Positions 11,527 to 20,256 of a stretch of 59,763 nucleotides of DNA are shown one piece after another. This stretch comes from Sphingobium subterraneum (GTDB lineage: Bacteria > Pseudomonadota > Alphaproteobacteria > Sphingomonadales > Sphingomonadaceae): the NCBI RefSeq assembly GCF_014199435.1, contig NZ_JACIJP010000008.1, positions 1 to 59,763 on the forward strand. Direction: 5' to 3'. The translations under genes and the position numbers were made by a program. Each line of letters starts with the position of its first letter. The first letter of the stretch is position 1. The notes under the pieces were generated by a model. It was not told the origin of the DNA and searched no databases. It was given only the letters and a program-made list of their open reading frames with translations.

Positions 11527-12978
11527 GTGAATCTTAGCCTTGCGGAGCCAAAACTGCTCCGGGCGCAAGCTTTTGTCGATGGCGCATGGATCGACGGCGA
11601 AGCGCGAATCGACGTCTTGAATCCGGCAGACAGCTCCTTGGTCGGCTCGGTCCCGGATCTCGGGTATCGCGAGGCCGAAGGTGCCGTCGACGCGGCCTAT
11701 CGTGCCTTGACCGATTGGCGAAAAGCTACAGGCAAGCAGCGGGCCGCGATTTTGCGGCGCTGGTATGATCTGGTGCTCGTCCATACGGATGATCTGGCGC
11801 GCCTTCTGACGGCCGAGCAAGGCAAACCGTTGCACGAGGCCAAGGCCGAGGTGGTGTATGCGGCATCGTTCATCGAATGGTTCGCGGAGGAGGCGAAGCG
11901 TGTGAACGGAGATGTCTTAGCACCTCATGCGGCCGACCACCGTCTCCTGGTGCGACGCGAACCCGTGGGTGTGGTAGGCGCTGTAACACCCTGGAATTTT
12001 CCGCTCGCCATGATCACCCGAAAGGCAGCGCCAGCTCTGGCTGCCGGCTGTACCATGGTGCTGAAGCCGTCGGAATTGACGCCGCTTTCAGCGCTCGCTT
12101 TGGCGTGGCTGGCCGACCAGGCCGGAGTGCCGGCGGGAGTTTTCAATATCGTGACCGGTCAGCCCGCGCCGATCGGCGATGTGCTGACGGCTGACAAGCG
12201 CGTTCGCAAGTTCACCTTCACTGGTTCGACAGGCGTTGGCAAGATGCTCGCCGCCCGTTGTATGAGCACCGTGAAGAAGGTTTCCCTCGAATTGGGTGGA
12301 AACGCGCCGTTCATTGTCTTTGATGATGCGAAACTCGACGATGCGGTTGAAGGCGCAATAGCATCAAAGTTCCGGAATTCAGGTCAGACCTGCGTCTGCA
12401 CAAATCGCATTCTGGTCCAATCCGGCGTTTATGAAGCCTTTTCCCGGCAGCTGGCGGCACGTGTTCGCGCGCTTGCCGTCGGGCCGGGTCTTTCGACCGG
12501 CGCGGATCAGGGGCCATTGATCGATGAACGTGCCGTTGCAAAGGTCGAAAGCCATATCGAAGACGGCGTCAAACATGGTGCCAGGATATTGACCGGAGGG
12601 CGACGAGTGCCCGGGGCAGGCCATTTCTTCGAGCCGACCGTTCTCGTAGATGTTTCGCCGGATGCTCTCCTATGTCGGGAGGAAACCTTTGGCCCCCTTG
12701 CCGGCCTCGTCCGTTTCCAGACAGAGGATGAGGCGATCAATTTGGCGAATGCCACGGACAGCGGCTTGGCGGCTTATGTATACACGCAATCCCTTGAGCG
12801 CAGTTGGAAGGTGAGTGAGGCTCTTGAATATGGGATGGTTGGGCTCAACACCGGCCTGATTTCGACGGAGGTCGCGCCTTTCGGTGGGGTGAAGGAATCC
12901 GGTCTCGGGCGGGAAGGATCACGATATGGGATCGATGAGTATCTCAATTTGAAATTCGTCTGTCATCAGATCGGTTAG
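11527..12978 (+). CDS. Aldehyde dehydrogenase, succinate-semialdehyde dehydrogenase-like
   Basis: NAD(P)+-dependent aldehyde dehydrogenase. The GTG at 11527 (GGGAAAT 8 bases upstream) gives 483 residues, the length of GabD-type enzymes; an upstream TTG at 11485 would add 14. Motifs: VTPWNFPLAM, FTFTGSTGVGK for cofactor binding, LELGGNAP with the catalytic Glu, and GQTCVCTNR with the catalytic Cys. GGVKESGLGREGS near the C-terminus is typical of succinate-semialdehyde dehydrogenases. Its role beside the phthalate and lig genes is unclear; it may be a passenger or act on an alkyl side-chain aldehyde. Confidence 0.88.
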   Translation: MNLSLAEPKLLRAQAFVDGAWIDGEARIDVLNPADSSLVGSVPDLGYREAEGAVDAAYRALTDWRKATGKQRAAILRRWYDLVLVHTDDLARLLTAEQGKPLHEAKAEVVYAASFIEWFAEEAKRVNGDVLAPHAADHRLLVRREPVGVVGAVTPWNFPLAMITRKAAPALAAGCTMVLKPSELTPLSALALAWLADQAGVPAGVFNIVTGQPAPIGDVLTADKRVRKFTFTGSTGVGKMLAARCMSTVKKVSLELGGNAPFIVFDDAKLDDAVEGAIASKFRNSGQTCVCTNRILVQSGVYEAFSRQLAARVRALAVGPGLSTGADQGPLIDERAVAKVESHIEDGVKHGARILTGGRRVPGAGHFFEPTVLVDVSPDALLCREETFGPLAGLVRFQTEDEAINLANATDSGLAAYVYTQSLERSWKVSEALEYGMVGLNTGLISTEVAPFGGVKESGLGREGSRYGIDEYLNLKFVCHQIG

Positions 12979-13096
12979 GACGCATCCGATTCCAAGCGTT
13001 TCTTTAGAACTGGATTGTCAAAGAGAAACGGCAAAAAACGAACGCGCTGGCTGTTGATGACAGGCCGTTACTACGGTAGCTGAATCGACCGCGCGA

Positions 13097-13345
13097 TTAA
13101 GCTCGTGCGACAGTCGAACAACGTAGTGCGTACGAGCTTATCATGGCGAAGAAGACCGACATTATCAACGAATATGAAGCAGCGGCTGTCGCCTTACGCC
13201 ACCTATATAGCGTCTGTTCGGCAATCCCGATCTGACGACAGGCCTCGTCGGTGGTCCCGCCTCGCCCGACAATCACATCAACCTCACGCAGCTTCGCGAT
13301 GATCTGTTCCGGCGTAAATCGCTGACGTCCCATATATTTCTCCAT
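13097..13345 (-). pseudogene. IS3-family transposase OrfA remnant
   Basis: On the minus strand from 13345 the frame reads MEKYMGRQRFTPEQIIAKLR and continues through EACRQIGIAEQTLYRWRK. This is the N-terminal helix-turn-helix half of an IS3-type OrfA (about 45 residues). The match stops near 13195 and the remaining codons look unrelated, so only a fragment is left and no OrfB is present. Bases 12979-13096 and 13346-13481 hold no gene I can support; the outer end of the insertion sequence probably lies near 13380-13395. The remnant marks an old rearrangement between the aldehyde dehydrogenase and moaA. Confidence 0.75.
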
Positions 13346-13481
13346 TCCTTTCGCCCGCTCGGGCTCTCTTCAGAAATGGACCAATTTTCTCAAGGCAGAC
13401 CAATTTTATGAAAATCAATCGACCAGCCGCGCAAAAAGTAACGGCCATACTGCGTCGGCGAACAAAAGATCATGGAGGCGC

Positions 13482-14522
13482 TCAACCGCCAGTGACGTTC
13501 ATATGGCGTTCGACAGCCGGCTGTGATCGCGCAATGTCGAACTCGTGGCGGAGTGGCTTGGCGGTCATTACGGCATCCAGCGCCGCGTCGATCGCATCCC
13601 GGCCACCAACACGCATCGCATCGCGCAGTTCGATGCGCTGGTCGCGGCCGAGACAACCAAAAATGGTGCCAGTAGCCGATATGCGGATGCGGTTGCAGCC
13701 GGCGCAGAAATTGTCGGTGAGGGGCGTAATGAAGCCTATCCGCCGACTGGTTTCGGCAACGTCATAATAGCGCGCCGGTCCGCCGGTTCGGTGGAGCGAC
13801 GGAATCAGGACATATTCGCGCGCCAGCCGACGTTTCACGAGGTCGAGGGGCAGATAATGATTGGTCCGGTCTTCTTCCACCGCACCCAACGGCATCGTCT
13901 CGATCAGCGAGAGATCGAATCCCCGTTCGCCGCACCAGCCAACCATTGTTCCGATTTCATCTTCGTTGAGCGCCTTGAGCGCAACCATGTTGATCTTCAC
14001 GGCGAGGCCCGCGTCTTGCGCGGCGGCGATCCCGGCCAACACCTGGTCCAGGTCGCCGCGCCGGGTGATCGCCCGGAAGCGCTCGTGGTCGAGGCTGTCG
14101 AGGCTGATGTTGAGTCTGCGAATGCCATATCGATGGAGGTCGCGCGCGACTGTGGCGAGCTGGGTAGCGTTGGTTGTCATCGTCAGCTCATCAAGGCCGT
14201 TGCCGATGTGTTGGCCGATCGCCTCCACCAACCCGACGATGCCGCGACGGACCAGAGGCTCGCCACCGGTCAGGCGGATGCGTCGCACACCTCGCGCGAT
14301 CAGGGCATCGGCCAGTTCCGCCAGTTCCTCCAGGGTGAGGAGGTCCTGGCGCGGCAGGAACTCCATGCGCTCGGCCATGCAATAACGGCAGCGCAGGTCG
14401 CACCGATCGGTGACGGACAGGCGGACATAAGTGATCGTTCGGCCGAAACGGTCGGTCAGGCTGCGCCAAGGCTTCCCTCTATCGGGAGTTGGAGTGGCCG
14501 TGAGGCCTTCCCGTTCAGCCAT
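13482..14522 (-). CDS. moaA: GTP 3',8-cyclase (MoaA), molybdenum cofactor synthesis
   Basis: Radical SAM enzyme that starts molybdopterin synthesis from GTP. The N-terminal [4Fe-4S] motif CDLRCRYC gives Cys41, Cys45 and Cys48; the second cluster is held by FCAGCNRIRISATGTIFGC near the C-terminus; and the chain ends in the required Gly-Gly. The 346-residue length from the ATG at 14522 is normal, with GGAGGG about 11 bases upstream; a GTG nine bases earlier leaves too little spacing. It looks intact but has no other moa/moe genes nearby. Its presence between an IS remnant and a MarR gene is odd. Confidence 0.93.
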   Translation of the reverse strand: MAEREGLTATPTPDRGKPWRSLTDRFGRTITYVRLSVTDRCDLRCRYCMAERMEFLPRQDLLTLEELAELADALIARGVRRIRLTGGEPLVRRGIVGLVEAIGQHIGNGLDELTMTTNATQLATVARDLHRYGIRRLNISLDSLDHERFRAITRRGDLDQVLAGIAAAQDAGLAVKINMVALKALNEDEIGTMVGWCGERGFDLSLIETMPLGAVEEDRTNHYLPLDLVKRRLAREYVLIPSLHRTGGPARYYDVAETSRRIGFITPLTDNFCAGCNRIRISATGTIFGCLGRDQRIELRDAMRVGGRDAIDAALDAVMTAKPLRHEFDIARSQPAVERHMNVTGG

Positions 14523-14584
14523 GGCGCACACGTCCCTCCCTGTTCATGGCCTGTTGCCCCTGATCCAGGGATGATGTGGAGGAG

Positions 14585-15067
14585 TCATCCTTCGTCAGCA
14601 GGCTTCGCAGGCAGCCTATCAAATTCGGCAGCGAGATTGGCTGATATGCGCTCGAGGACCGATCGACAGATTTCAACTTCGCGCGGCTCGATGCCAGCAA
14701 CAGCGACCTTGTTGATGTCGATCGCGTATTGCATCAGCTCCTTTTCGAGCGCACGGCCATGATCTGTAAGAGTAATCCGCAATTTTCGACGATCATCCTT
14801 GTCCTTGGCGCGTTGCACCAGCCCTTGCCGAAGCATGGCGTTTATCATGGCGACCGTCGTATTTTCGGTGACGTTAGTCATGTCGCTCAGATATTTTTGG
14901 GTCACCCCGTCCCTGAGCCATAGGACACGAAGATAGTACCAGAAACCGGTTTTGAGTTCGTGCTTGGCCAAATAGGCACTCAAGAGCCGATCGAACCGTC
15001 GGTGGCAGCGCCGAACCTGATAGCCCAAACTCAGTTCCGGATCGAGTTTGGGGGCGTGCTTCGACAT
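14585..15067 (-). CDS. MarR-family regulator
   Basis: A 160-residue regulator; the ATG at 15067 has AGGAGT 8 bases upstream. The winged helix is clear: LRDGVTQKYLSDMTNVTENT, MINAMLRQGLVQRAKDKDDR and the wing KLRITLTDHGRALE. It lies downstream of the phthalate decarboxylase on the same strand and behind a long palindrome at 15165-15207. It is the closest regulator to the phthalate genes, so phthalate-responsive control is a reasonable inference. MarR proteins usually repress and respond to aromatic acids. Confidence 0.9.
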   Translation of the reverse strand: MSKHAPKLDPELSLGYQVRRCHRRFDRLLSAYLAKHELKTGFWYYLRVLWLRDGVTQKYLSDMTNVTENTTVAMINAMLRQGLVQRAKDKDDRRKLRITLTDHGRALEKELMQYAIDINKVAVAGIEPREVEICRSVLERISANLAAEFDRLPAKPADEG

Positions 15068-15164
15068 CTGTTCACTCCTGACGGGTTCAACCGATCCTCC
15101 ACTCGCACAGACGCCGCACGAACGCATCGCAAAACCGTACCCGGCACCCGAAACCCATATTCCT

Positions 15165-15207
15165 ATGATGGTCCTCGGGATATTAAACGTGTCCCGAGGA
15201 CCATCAT
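15165..15207. promoter_or_regulatory. Perfect 16-base inverted repeat between marR and the decarboxylase gene
   Basis: ATGATGGTCCTCGGGA (15165-15180) and TCCCGAGGACCATCAT (15192-15207) are exact reverse complements separated by 11 bases. No T-run follows on either strand. It lies about 100 bases upstream of marR and 36 bases past the decarboxylase stop. It may be a large operator for MarR or a factor-independent hairpin that ends or protects the phthalate transcript. Confidence 0.6.
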
Positions 15208-15242
15208 GTGAGCAGTAGACTGGCCTCGTGCAGGATGGTTTC

Positions 15243-16235
15243 TTAGATGCGGAACTCGGCGAAAGTCTCGGGCGCGAACATCTCTTCTATGGTGAGCTGG
15301 CGGGGCGACAGGCCCTGCTCGTGATGGTAACGCGTGAATGTCTCGATGACGTGGCGGTTCTTTTCGATGCCATAGGGCCACCATTCCCTGCCCATCGTAG
15401 CAATAGTGTCCTCCACTGCGGCGATCTGCCATGGCAACATCGTTTTCAGCGATGCCGACACCAACAATTGTTCATAGCTCAACCGCTGGGCTTCTACGAA
15501 TGCCTTGTAAAGCGCCTGAGCAATCCATCGATTCTTCTCATACACGTCTCGCCGGATGGCCACGACATGCATGATCGGGAAGATTCCTGTCTTCGCGAAA
15601 TAGGCTTTTTCAACGTCCACAAAATTGGGGAAGAGGCGCCGAACCTTGCCCGGCTCCGAATAGAAGGTCGACGGCGCCCGCGCAGTATGCAGCGCATCGA
15701 TCTCTCCATCCGCCAGCATGCGCTTCAAGGTCTGGGTGGGTCCGATCGGCTCGACCTTGAACTTGTCGGGTAGATTGAGCTTCAGCTTCTCCTCGCGCCC
15801 CGGCTCCTCTTCACCACCCGTGACGTAGGTGACCGACGCAGGATCAATGCCATACTCGTCCTGCAGGATGCCGCGGATCCAGACCGGAGCCGTCATCTGA
15901 TATTCAGGCACGCCGATCCGCTTGCCGACGAGATCCTCGGGCTTTTCGATGCCGCTTTTGGCGGAGACGAAAATGCAGGAGTGGCGGAAGAAGCGCGAAG
16001 GAAAGACGGGAATGGCGATGAAGCCAGGATTCTCGCGGCCCAGGGTCACGCAATAGGACGACATCGACAGTTCAGCGACATCGAATTCTCGATTGCGCAG
16101 CATGCGGAAGAAGGTTTCCTCGACATCCAGAACCTGAAAGTTGAGGTCGATGCCGTCGGGCCGGACCGCGCCCGTCTGGAGGGCTTCGGTGCGGTCATAG
16201 CCCCAACAGGCGAGGGAAAGGCTCAGTCTGGTCAT
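15243..16235 (-). CDS. 4,5-dihydroxyphthalate decarboxylase
   Basis: Removes one carboxyl group from 4,5-dihydroxyphthalate to give protocatechuate, linking phthalate attack to the lig genes. The protein (330 residues) has the periplasmic-binding-protein-like fold of the Pht5/OphC family without a signal peptide; the start MTRLSLSLACWGYDRT and the segments VAELSMSSYC, RIGVPEYQMTAPVWIRG and ALHTARAPSTFY fit that family. The ATG at 16235 has GGAGA 10 bases upstream and follows the dihydrodiol dehydrogenase stop by 2 bases. The symbol differs between organisms (pht5, ophC), so none is given. Confidence 0.9.
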   Translation of the reverse strand: MTRLSLSLACWGYDRTEALQTGAVRPDGIDLNFQVLDVEETFFRMLRNREFDVAELSMSSYCVTLGRENPGFIAIPVFPSRFFRHSCIFVSAKSGIEKPEDLVGKRIGVPEYQMTAPVWIRGILQDEYGIDPASVTYVTGGEEEPGREEKLKLNLPDKFKVEPIGPTQTLKRMLADGEIDALHTARAPSTFYSEPGKVRRLFPNFVDVEKAYFAKTGIFPIMHVVAIRRDVYEKNRWIAQALYKAFVEAQRLSYEQLLVSASLKTMLPWQIAAVEDTIATMGREWWPYGIEKNRHVIETFTRYHHEQGLSPRQLTIEEMFAPETFAEFRI

Positions 16236-16237
16236 TG

Positions 16238-17425
16238 TCACGGTTTCTCCGATAGAGTGTCGAGAAGTTGGTTGGGCGCTACGTCCGTATTGCGTCGGCT
16301 CGATTCGAGGAGCGCGACGCAACAGGCCATGGTATCAAGTCCCCAGCGCCCGTCATGGATCGGGCGGCGAATGCCTAGGCAACCGCCGACAAACTCGTCG
16401 ATGACTTCCTTGCGCGGCAGGGCAGGGGGCTCGATCGGCTGGAAATCGCGTTCGGTGTCCCCATAAATTGAGAGCCCCTTGGGCGACAGTTTCAGGTCCG
16501 CGCGGTCGCAGCTGACGATGATGAAACCGAAATGCTCATGATGCGGCGCTGGCGTGTCGGCAGCGACAGCCGGGACGCCGTATGTGCGCTTCAGTTTGGC
16601 TTCGATTTCATCCTGCGATGATAGCGTCGCAAGCCTCTTACGCGCCTCGCCGTAGCGATCCGGGTCCTTGTCATAGCCAAGCTCCGCTATCCACCCCACC
16701 AGTTCGTCGCTGTCATAATGCGCATATCCGCTATAGGTCAGCGACGCTGCAGCACCGGCTTCAAATGTCACCAGCGCCGTATAGGCGCCTTCGCTCGGGC
16801 GGCTGCTATCCCAGTTGGCGGCGACGGCGCGAACAGATGAAACGGGCTGCCCGACAAGGCGGCGCACGACATCGATCTGGTGCGCCGCTTGGCTGTAGAC
16901 GACGCCGCCGCCACGGGCGCTATCCAGTTCTTCCGGACGCCTGGGCCGGAACATGAAATCGGTGAAGTTGAGCGCCGTGACCATCCGCACGGCACCGAAC
17001 CTGCCTGAGGCAACCAATTGCGCGGCAGCCTGTACGGGTGCATCGAAGCCGTGGCTGGGTCCGACCACGAGCACCTTGCCGGCATCGGCGGCGGCGCGCT
17101 CTATACGCGCGCAATCTGCAAGCGTTGTCGCCATCGGCTTTTCGACCAGCACATGCTTTCCAGCCCGCAGAGCGGCGATGGCCTGCTCGGCATGCAACTC
17201 ATGCGGGGTGGCTATATAAACCGCATCGATAACCGGCGAATACAAGAGCGCGTCGAGCGTATCGAACGCCGGCGCGCCGAATTCGTCCGCGAAGCGTTCC
17301 CGAGCTTCGCGGCGCAGGTCGAAAGCCCCGGCAAGCGCTACGCGAGAATCGGCCTTCAGCGCGGGCAGAGTGAGCATGAAACCCCGGCCGAGCCCAATGA
17401 TTCCTAGTCGCAACGCATTTGCCAT
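16238..17425 (-). CDS. Phthalate 4,5-cis-dihydrodiol dehydrogenase (Gfo/Idh/MocA family)
   Basis: NAD(P)+-dependent dehydrogenase that would turn phthalate cis-4,5-dihydrodiol into 4,5-dihydroxyphthalate. The N-terminal Rossmann fold begins LRLGIIGLGRGFMLTLPAL; the Gfo/Idh signatures YIATPHELHAEQAI and HVLVEKPMATT supply the EKP lysine; and YSQAAHQIDVVRR holds the catalytic histidine region. The ATG at 17425 gives 395 residues, close to Pht4-type enzymes; longer upstream frames lack a ribosome site. It is transcribed with the decarboxylase and divergently from the Rieske oxygenase. Assignment rests on family plus context. Confidence 0.87.
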   Translation of the reverse strand: MANALRLGIIGLGRGFMLTLPALKADSRVALAGAFDLRREARERFADEFGAPAFDTLDALLYSPVIDAVYIATPHELHAEQAIAALRAGKHVLVEKPMATTLADCARIERAAADAGKVLVVGPSHGFDAPVQAAAQLVASGRFGAVRMVTALNFTDFMFRPRRPEELDSARGGGVVYSQAAHQIDVVRRLVGQPVSSVRAVAANWDSSRPSEGAYTALVTFEAGAAASLTYSGYAHYDSDELVGWIAELGYDKDPDRYGEARKRLATLSSQDEIEAKLKRTYGVPAVAADTPAPHHEHFGFIIVSCDRADLKLSPKGLSIYGDTERDFQPIEPPALPRKEVIDEFVGGCLGIRRPIHDGRWGLDTMACCVALLESSRRNTDVAPNQLLDTLSEKP

Positions 17426-17473
17426 TCTTTGCCTGCCGCTCCCTTCAACCCGAAAATCAGGCTTGAAAAAGCC

Positions 17474-17495
17474 ATTACTACGATATAGAAGTAAT
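17474..17495. promoter_or_regulatory. Candidate operator in the divergent phthalate promoter region
   Basis: ATTACT (17474-17479) and AGTAAT (17490-17495) form a perfect 6-base dyad. CTTGAA at 17462-17467 and TTCAAG at 17496-17501 add a second, offset pair. The site lies between the dihydrodiol dehydrogenase gene and the oxygenase gene, so one regulator, possibly the MarR protein, could control both transcripts. Binding is inferred. Confidence 0.45.
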
Positions 17496-17557
17496 TTCAA
17501 GGGCGCATCCTGAGGGTGATTCGTCTTCGTGCCAAGCCAAAATGAGGAGGGTAGCTA

Positions 17558-18892
17558 ATGACTCCGGAACAAAATGATCTGCTTTGCCGTGTGGAGGGCG
17601 AGGCCCCAATGGGGAAGCTGATGCGGCAGCACTGGTTGCCCGCCTGCATGATCGAGGACGTCGCCGAGCCAGACGGCACGCCGTTGCGTGTTCGCTTGCT
17701 GGGTGAGAACATGGTCGTGTTCCGCAATACGGAGGGGCGCATCGGTGCGCTCGACGAGCTGTGCCCGCACCGGCGCGCTTCCCTTGCCTTCGGTCGCAAC
17801 GAGGAATGCGGCCTGCGTTGCCTTTATCATGGCTGGAAATTCGATGTGGACGGCAATGCCGTCGACATGTCTTCCGAGCCGGTCGATGCAAAGCTACGCG
17901 GCACGATGAAGACCAAGGCATATCCGGTGGTAGAATCTGCTGGTTTCGTCTGGGTGTGGATGGGTGACCCGGAAAATGTCATCCCTTTCAGCCCGCCGAA
18001 CTGGTCGGCCGCGCCGGCTGAGAAGATCAGCATCGTGAAAATGCATGGCGGCTGCAACTGGGCGCAGGTTCTCGAAGGGTCGATCGATTCGGCGCACAGT
18101 TCGAGCCTGCATTCATCGAACATGCCGACGGCCACCGAAGTAAGCGGCTCGACGGCTACGGACACCGCGTGGCTTCGCCCGTCGGCCGACAAGGCGCCCA
18201 AGATTGAAGTGCAGAAAACGCCGTTCGGCTTTCGTTATGCTGCTATCCGCAAGCCGATCATCGATGCGGACAAGCAGGACTATGTACGCATGACTCTGTT
18301 CCAGGCTCCGTTCACGGTGCACATCCCGTCCAACGACCAATATCATCTGTCACAGATGCTGGTTCCGATCGACGATGTGAACACCATGTTCTATTGGATC
18401 GCCTGGCATCCGACGAAGGGCATCAGTCAGGATGCCTGGCGCAAGTTCTGCGGGGCGGAGATTGGCAAGGACGTCGAGCCCGTTACCTTCAAAAAGCGGC
18501 GCAACGCCGAAAACAACTATCTGCAGGACCGGGCCCTGATGAAAGCCGGCGACTTTACCGGCATCTACGGCATTCCCTGTCAGGACATGGCGATGTGGGA
18601 ATCGATGGGGCCGATCGCCGACCGCAGCGAGGATCTGCTCGGCTCGAGCGACAAGGCGATCTTCACCTTCCGCACCCAGATGTATCGCGCCGCCCAGGCT
18701 GTTCAGAAAGGCGAGCCGGCACTGGGTGCTGTAGAACCGCGCGTGCCACTGGCGAAGCTCATGTCGTTCGAGGGCATGGTCCCCAAGGGCGATGACTGGC
18801 GGCTGATCAACGTCTCCGAGGAGGAGAGGCGCTTGACCGGCGTCTTCGCCGACAAGGAAGAAGTTGAAGATCTGGCGGACGCGGTTTCCTGA
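17558..18892 (+). CDS. Phthalate 4,5-dioxygenase, Rieske oxygenase component
   Basis: Aromatic-ring hydroxylating oxygenase of 444 residues that would add O2 across C4-C5 of phthalate. The Rieske [2Fe-2S] motif is Cys69-x-His71...Cys88-x2-His91 (CPHRRAS and CLYHGW). The mononuclear iron site is visible as EGSIDSAH and SLHSS (Asp177, His180, His185). The single-subunit form and the C-terminal region resemble the Pht3/OphA2 class. GAGGAGGG upstream fixes the ATG at 17558. It overlaps nadC by one base and shares its transcript with a ferredoxin and a reductase. Confidence 0.9.
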   Translation: MTPEQNDLLCRVEGEAPMGKLMRQHWLPACMIEDVAEPDGTPLRVRLLGENMVVFRNTEGRIGALDELCPHRRASLAFGRNEECGLRCLYHGWKFDVDGNAVDMSSEPVDAKLRGTMKTKAYPVVESAGFVWVWMGDPENVIPFSPPNWSAAPAEKISIVKMHGGCNWAQVLEGSIDSAHSSSLHSSNMPTATEVSGSTATDTAWLRPSADKAPKIEVQKTPFGFRYAAIRKPIIDADKQDYVRMTLFQAPFTVHIPSNDQYHLSQMLVPIDDVNTMFYWIAWHPTKGISQDAWRKFCGAEIGKDVEPVTFKKRRNAENNYLQDRALMKAGDFTGIYGIPCQDMAMWESMGPIADRSEDLLGSSDKAIFTFRTQMYRAAQAVQKGEPALGAVEPRVPLAKLMSFEGMVPKGDDWRLINVSEEERRLTGVFADKEEVEDLADAVS

Positions 18893-19755
18893 TGCGTGAG
18901 TCGGATTTGATCGCGGGCCTGGATCAGCAACAACTCGACAACTTCGTCGATTATGTTCTGAGTGAGGATCTGGGGAGCGGAGACGTCACGAGCCGTGTGT
19001 CAGTCCCCGCCAGCGCGCGCTTTTCCGCCGTTCTGGCTGCCCGGCAACCGATAGTGGTTGCCGGGCTCCAGCTGGCAGCCGCGTTTTTCGGTAAGCTCGA
19101 CCCCGAGGTCGCTATCGAATTCCTGGTGCAGGATGGGGACAATGTTGCCGCTGGGCAGCCCCTCATGCGAATTGCGGGAAGCGCGCAGCTCATGCTCGCG
19201 GCCGAGAGGTCCGCTCTCAATACGCTCCAGCACCTGACCGGCATCGCGACGGTGACGCGATCTTATGCCGAAGCGATCGCCGGTACGGATTGCGTCCTTC
19301 TCGATACGCGCAAGACAATTCCCGGTCTTCGGGCGATCGAGAAATATGCCGCCAAGGTGGGCGGGGCGCGGAATCATCGCATGCGTCTGGATGACGGTAT
19401 CCTGATCAAGGACAACCACATCGCCGCCGCTGGCAGCATTGTCGAAGCGGTCAAGGCTGCGAAAGCCGCCAATACCGGGCTGGAAGTCCAGGTCGAGGTT
19501 GACGGGATCGAACAAATCGAGCCTGCGCTGATGGCGGGGGCGGATCGTCTGCTTTGCGACAACATGTCTCCTGCCAAGCTCAAAGAGGCCGTCGCCCTTG
19601 TCGGCGGCCGCGTCCCCATCGAAGCGTCAGGCGGCGTGCGGCTCGATACGATTAGGGAAATCGCGTCGACTGGCGTCGATTTTGTATCAGTCGGGCGCAT
19701 CACCCAAAGTGCTCCCGCGGCCGATATCGGATTGGACTACGCGCTTTCCCCATGA
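18892..19755 (+). CDS. nadC: Quinolinate phosphoribosyltransferase (NadC) in the phthalate operon
   Basis: Carboxylating nicotinate-nucleotide pyrophosphorylase (287 residues), which makes nicotinate mononucleotide from quinolinate and PRPP in NAD synthesis. Signatures: [70 protein letters not shown] and [11 protein letters not shown]. The substrate-binding Arg and Lys residues are all present, so it looks active. Its ATG overlaps the oxygenase stop by one base. Quinolinate is pyridine-2,3-dicarboxylate, a close mimic of phthalate, and phthalate is known to inhibit this enzyme class; a phthalate-tolerant second copy is the likely reason for its place here. Confidence 0.93.
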   Translation: MRESDLIAGLDQQQLDNFVDYVLSEDLGSGDVTSRVSVPASARFSAVLAARQPIVVAGLQLAAAFFGKLDPEVAIEFLVQDGDNVAAGQPLMRIAGSAQLMLAAERSALNTLQHLTGIATVTRSYAEAIAGTDCVLLDTRKTIPGLRAIEKYAAKVGGARNHRMRLDDGILIKDNHIAAAGSIVEAVKAAKAANTGLEVQVEVDGIEQIEPALMAGADRLLCDNMSPAKLKEAVALVGGRVPIEASGGVRLDTIREIASTGVDFVSVGRITQSAPAADIGLDYALSP

Positions 19756-19835
19756 GCCTTGCGCGCCAAGGCGGCGTGGAGGTTTTTCAGTCGATAGCAG
19801 ACTGCCAAAAAGCATATTTGGAAATTAGAGGACTA

Positions 19836-20150
19836 ATGGAGATTACCGTTACAACGCGCACTGGCGAGCGCGTGACCGTCACACCGAATGGCGCAACCAC
19901 GTTACTGGAAGCGATCCGCGACGCAGGCATCGACGAGTTGCTTGCATTGTGCGGAGGGTGTTGCTCCTGCGCAACCTGCCATATCCAGGTCGATGAAGCG
20001 TTTCTCGATCGCTTGCCACCCATGAGTACGGATGAGGACGATCTTCTGGACTCGTCCGAGCACCGTTGCTCAAGATCTCGGTTATCCTGTCAGTTGACTA
20101 TCTCTGATGCTCTGGACGGACTTTGCATCACGATTGCGCCGGAAGATTGA
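19836..20150 (+). CDS. [2Fe-2S] ferredoxin, adrenodoxin type
   Basis: Electron carrier of 104 residues from the ATG at 19836 (AGAGG 5 bases upstream); the open frame before it lacks a ribosome site. Cysteine ligands follow the adrenodoxin/putidaredoxin pattern Cys39-x5-Cys45-x2-Cys48 and Cys85 ([15 protein letters not shown]). An acidic patch (STDEDDLLD, about residues 64-72) suits docking to a reductase. It lies between the oxygenase/nadC pair and the FAD reductase gene, so it should carry electrons to the Rieske oxygenase. Confidence 0.9.
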   Translation: MEITVTTRTGERVTVTPNGATTLLEAIRDAGIDELLALCGGCCSCATCHIQVDEAFLDRLPPMSTDEDDLLDSSEHRCSRSRLSCQLTISDALDGLCITIAPED

Positions 20151-20256
20151 GGGCACTTGAGTTCGCAAAGAGAGCTCAATCAGGCTCTTGCCGTTAACCG
20201 ACGGCGTGACAAGCAAAGCACGGCTTATGTAATCCTGTAAGGAAGCTATCTATCCC

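Noticed and set aside
13144..13236. Short plus-strand frame MAKKTDIINEYEAAA
   Set aside because: Only about 30 codons, overlaps the transposase remnant, and no ribosome site or family is evident.
13545..14762. 405-codon plus-strand ORF opposite moaA
   Set aside because: It covers moaA in antisense and shows no domain; moaA motifs on the minus strand are complete.
15228..15773. Plus-strand ORF opposite the decarboxylase
   Set aside because: Shadow of the decarboxylase gene; no motif and no ribosome site.
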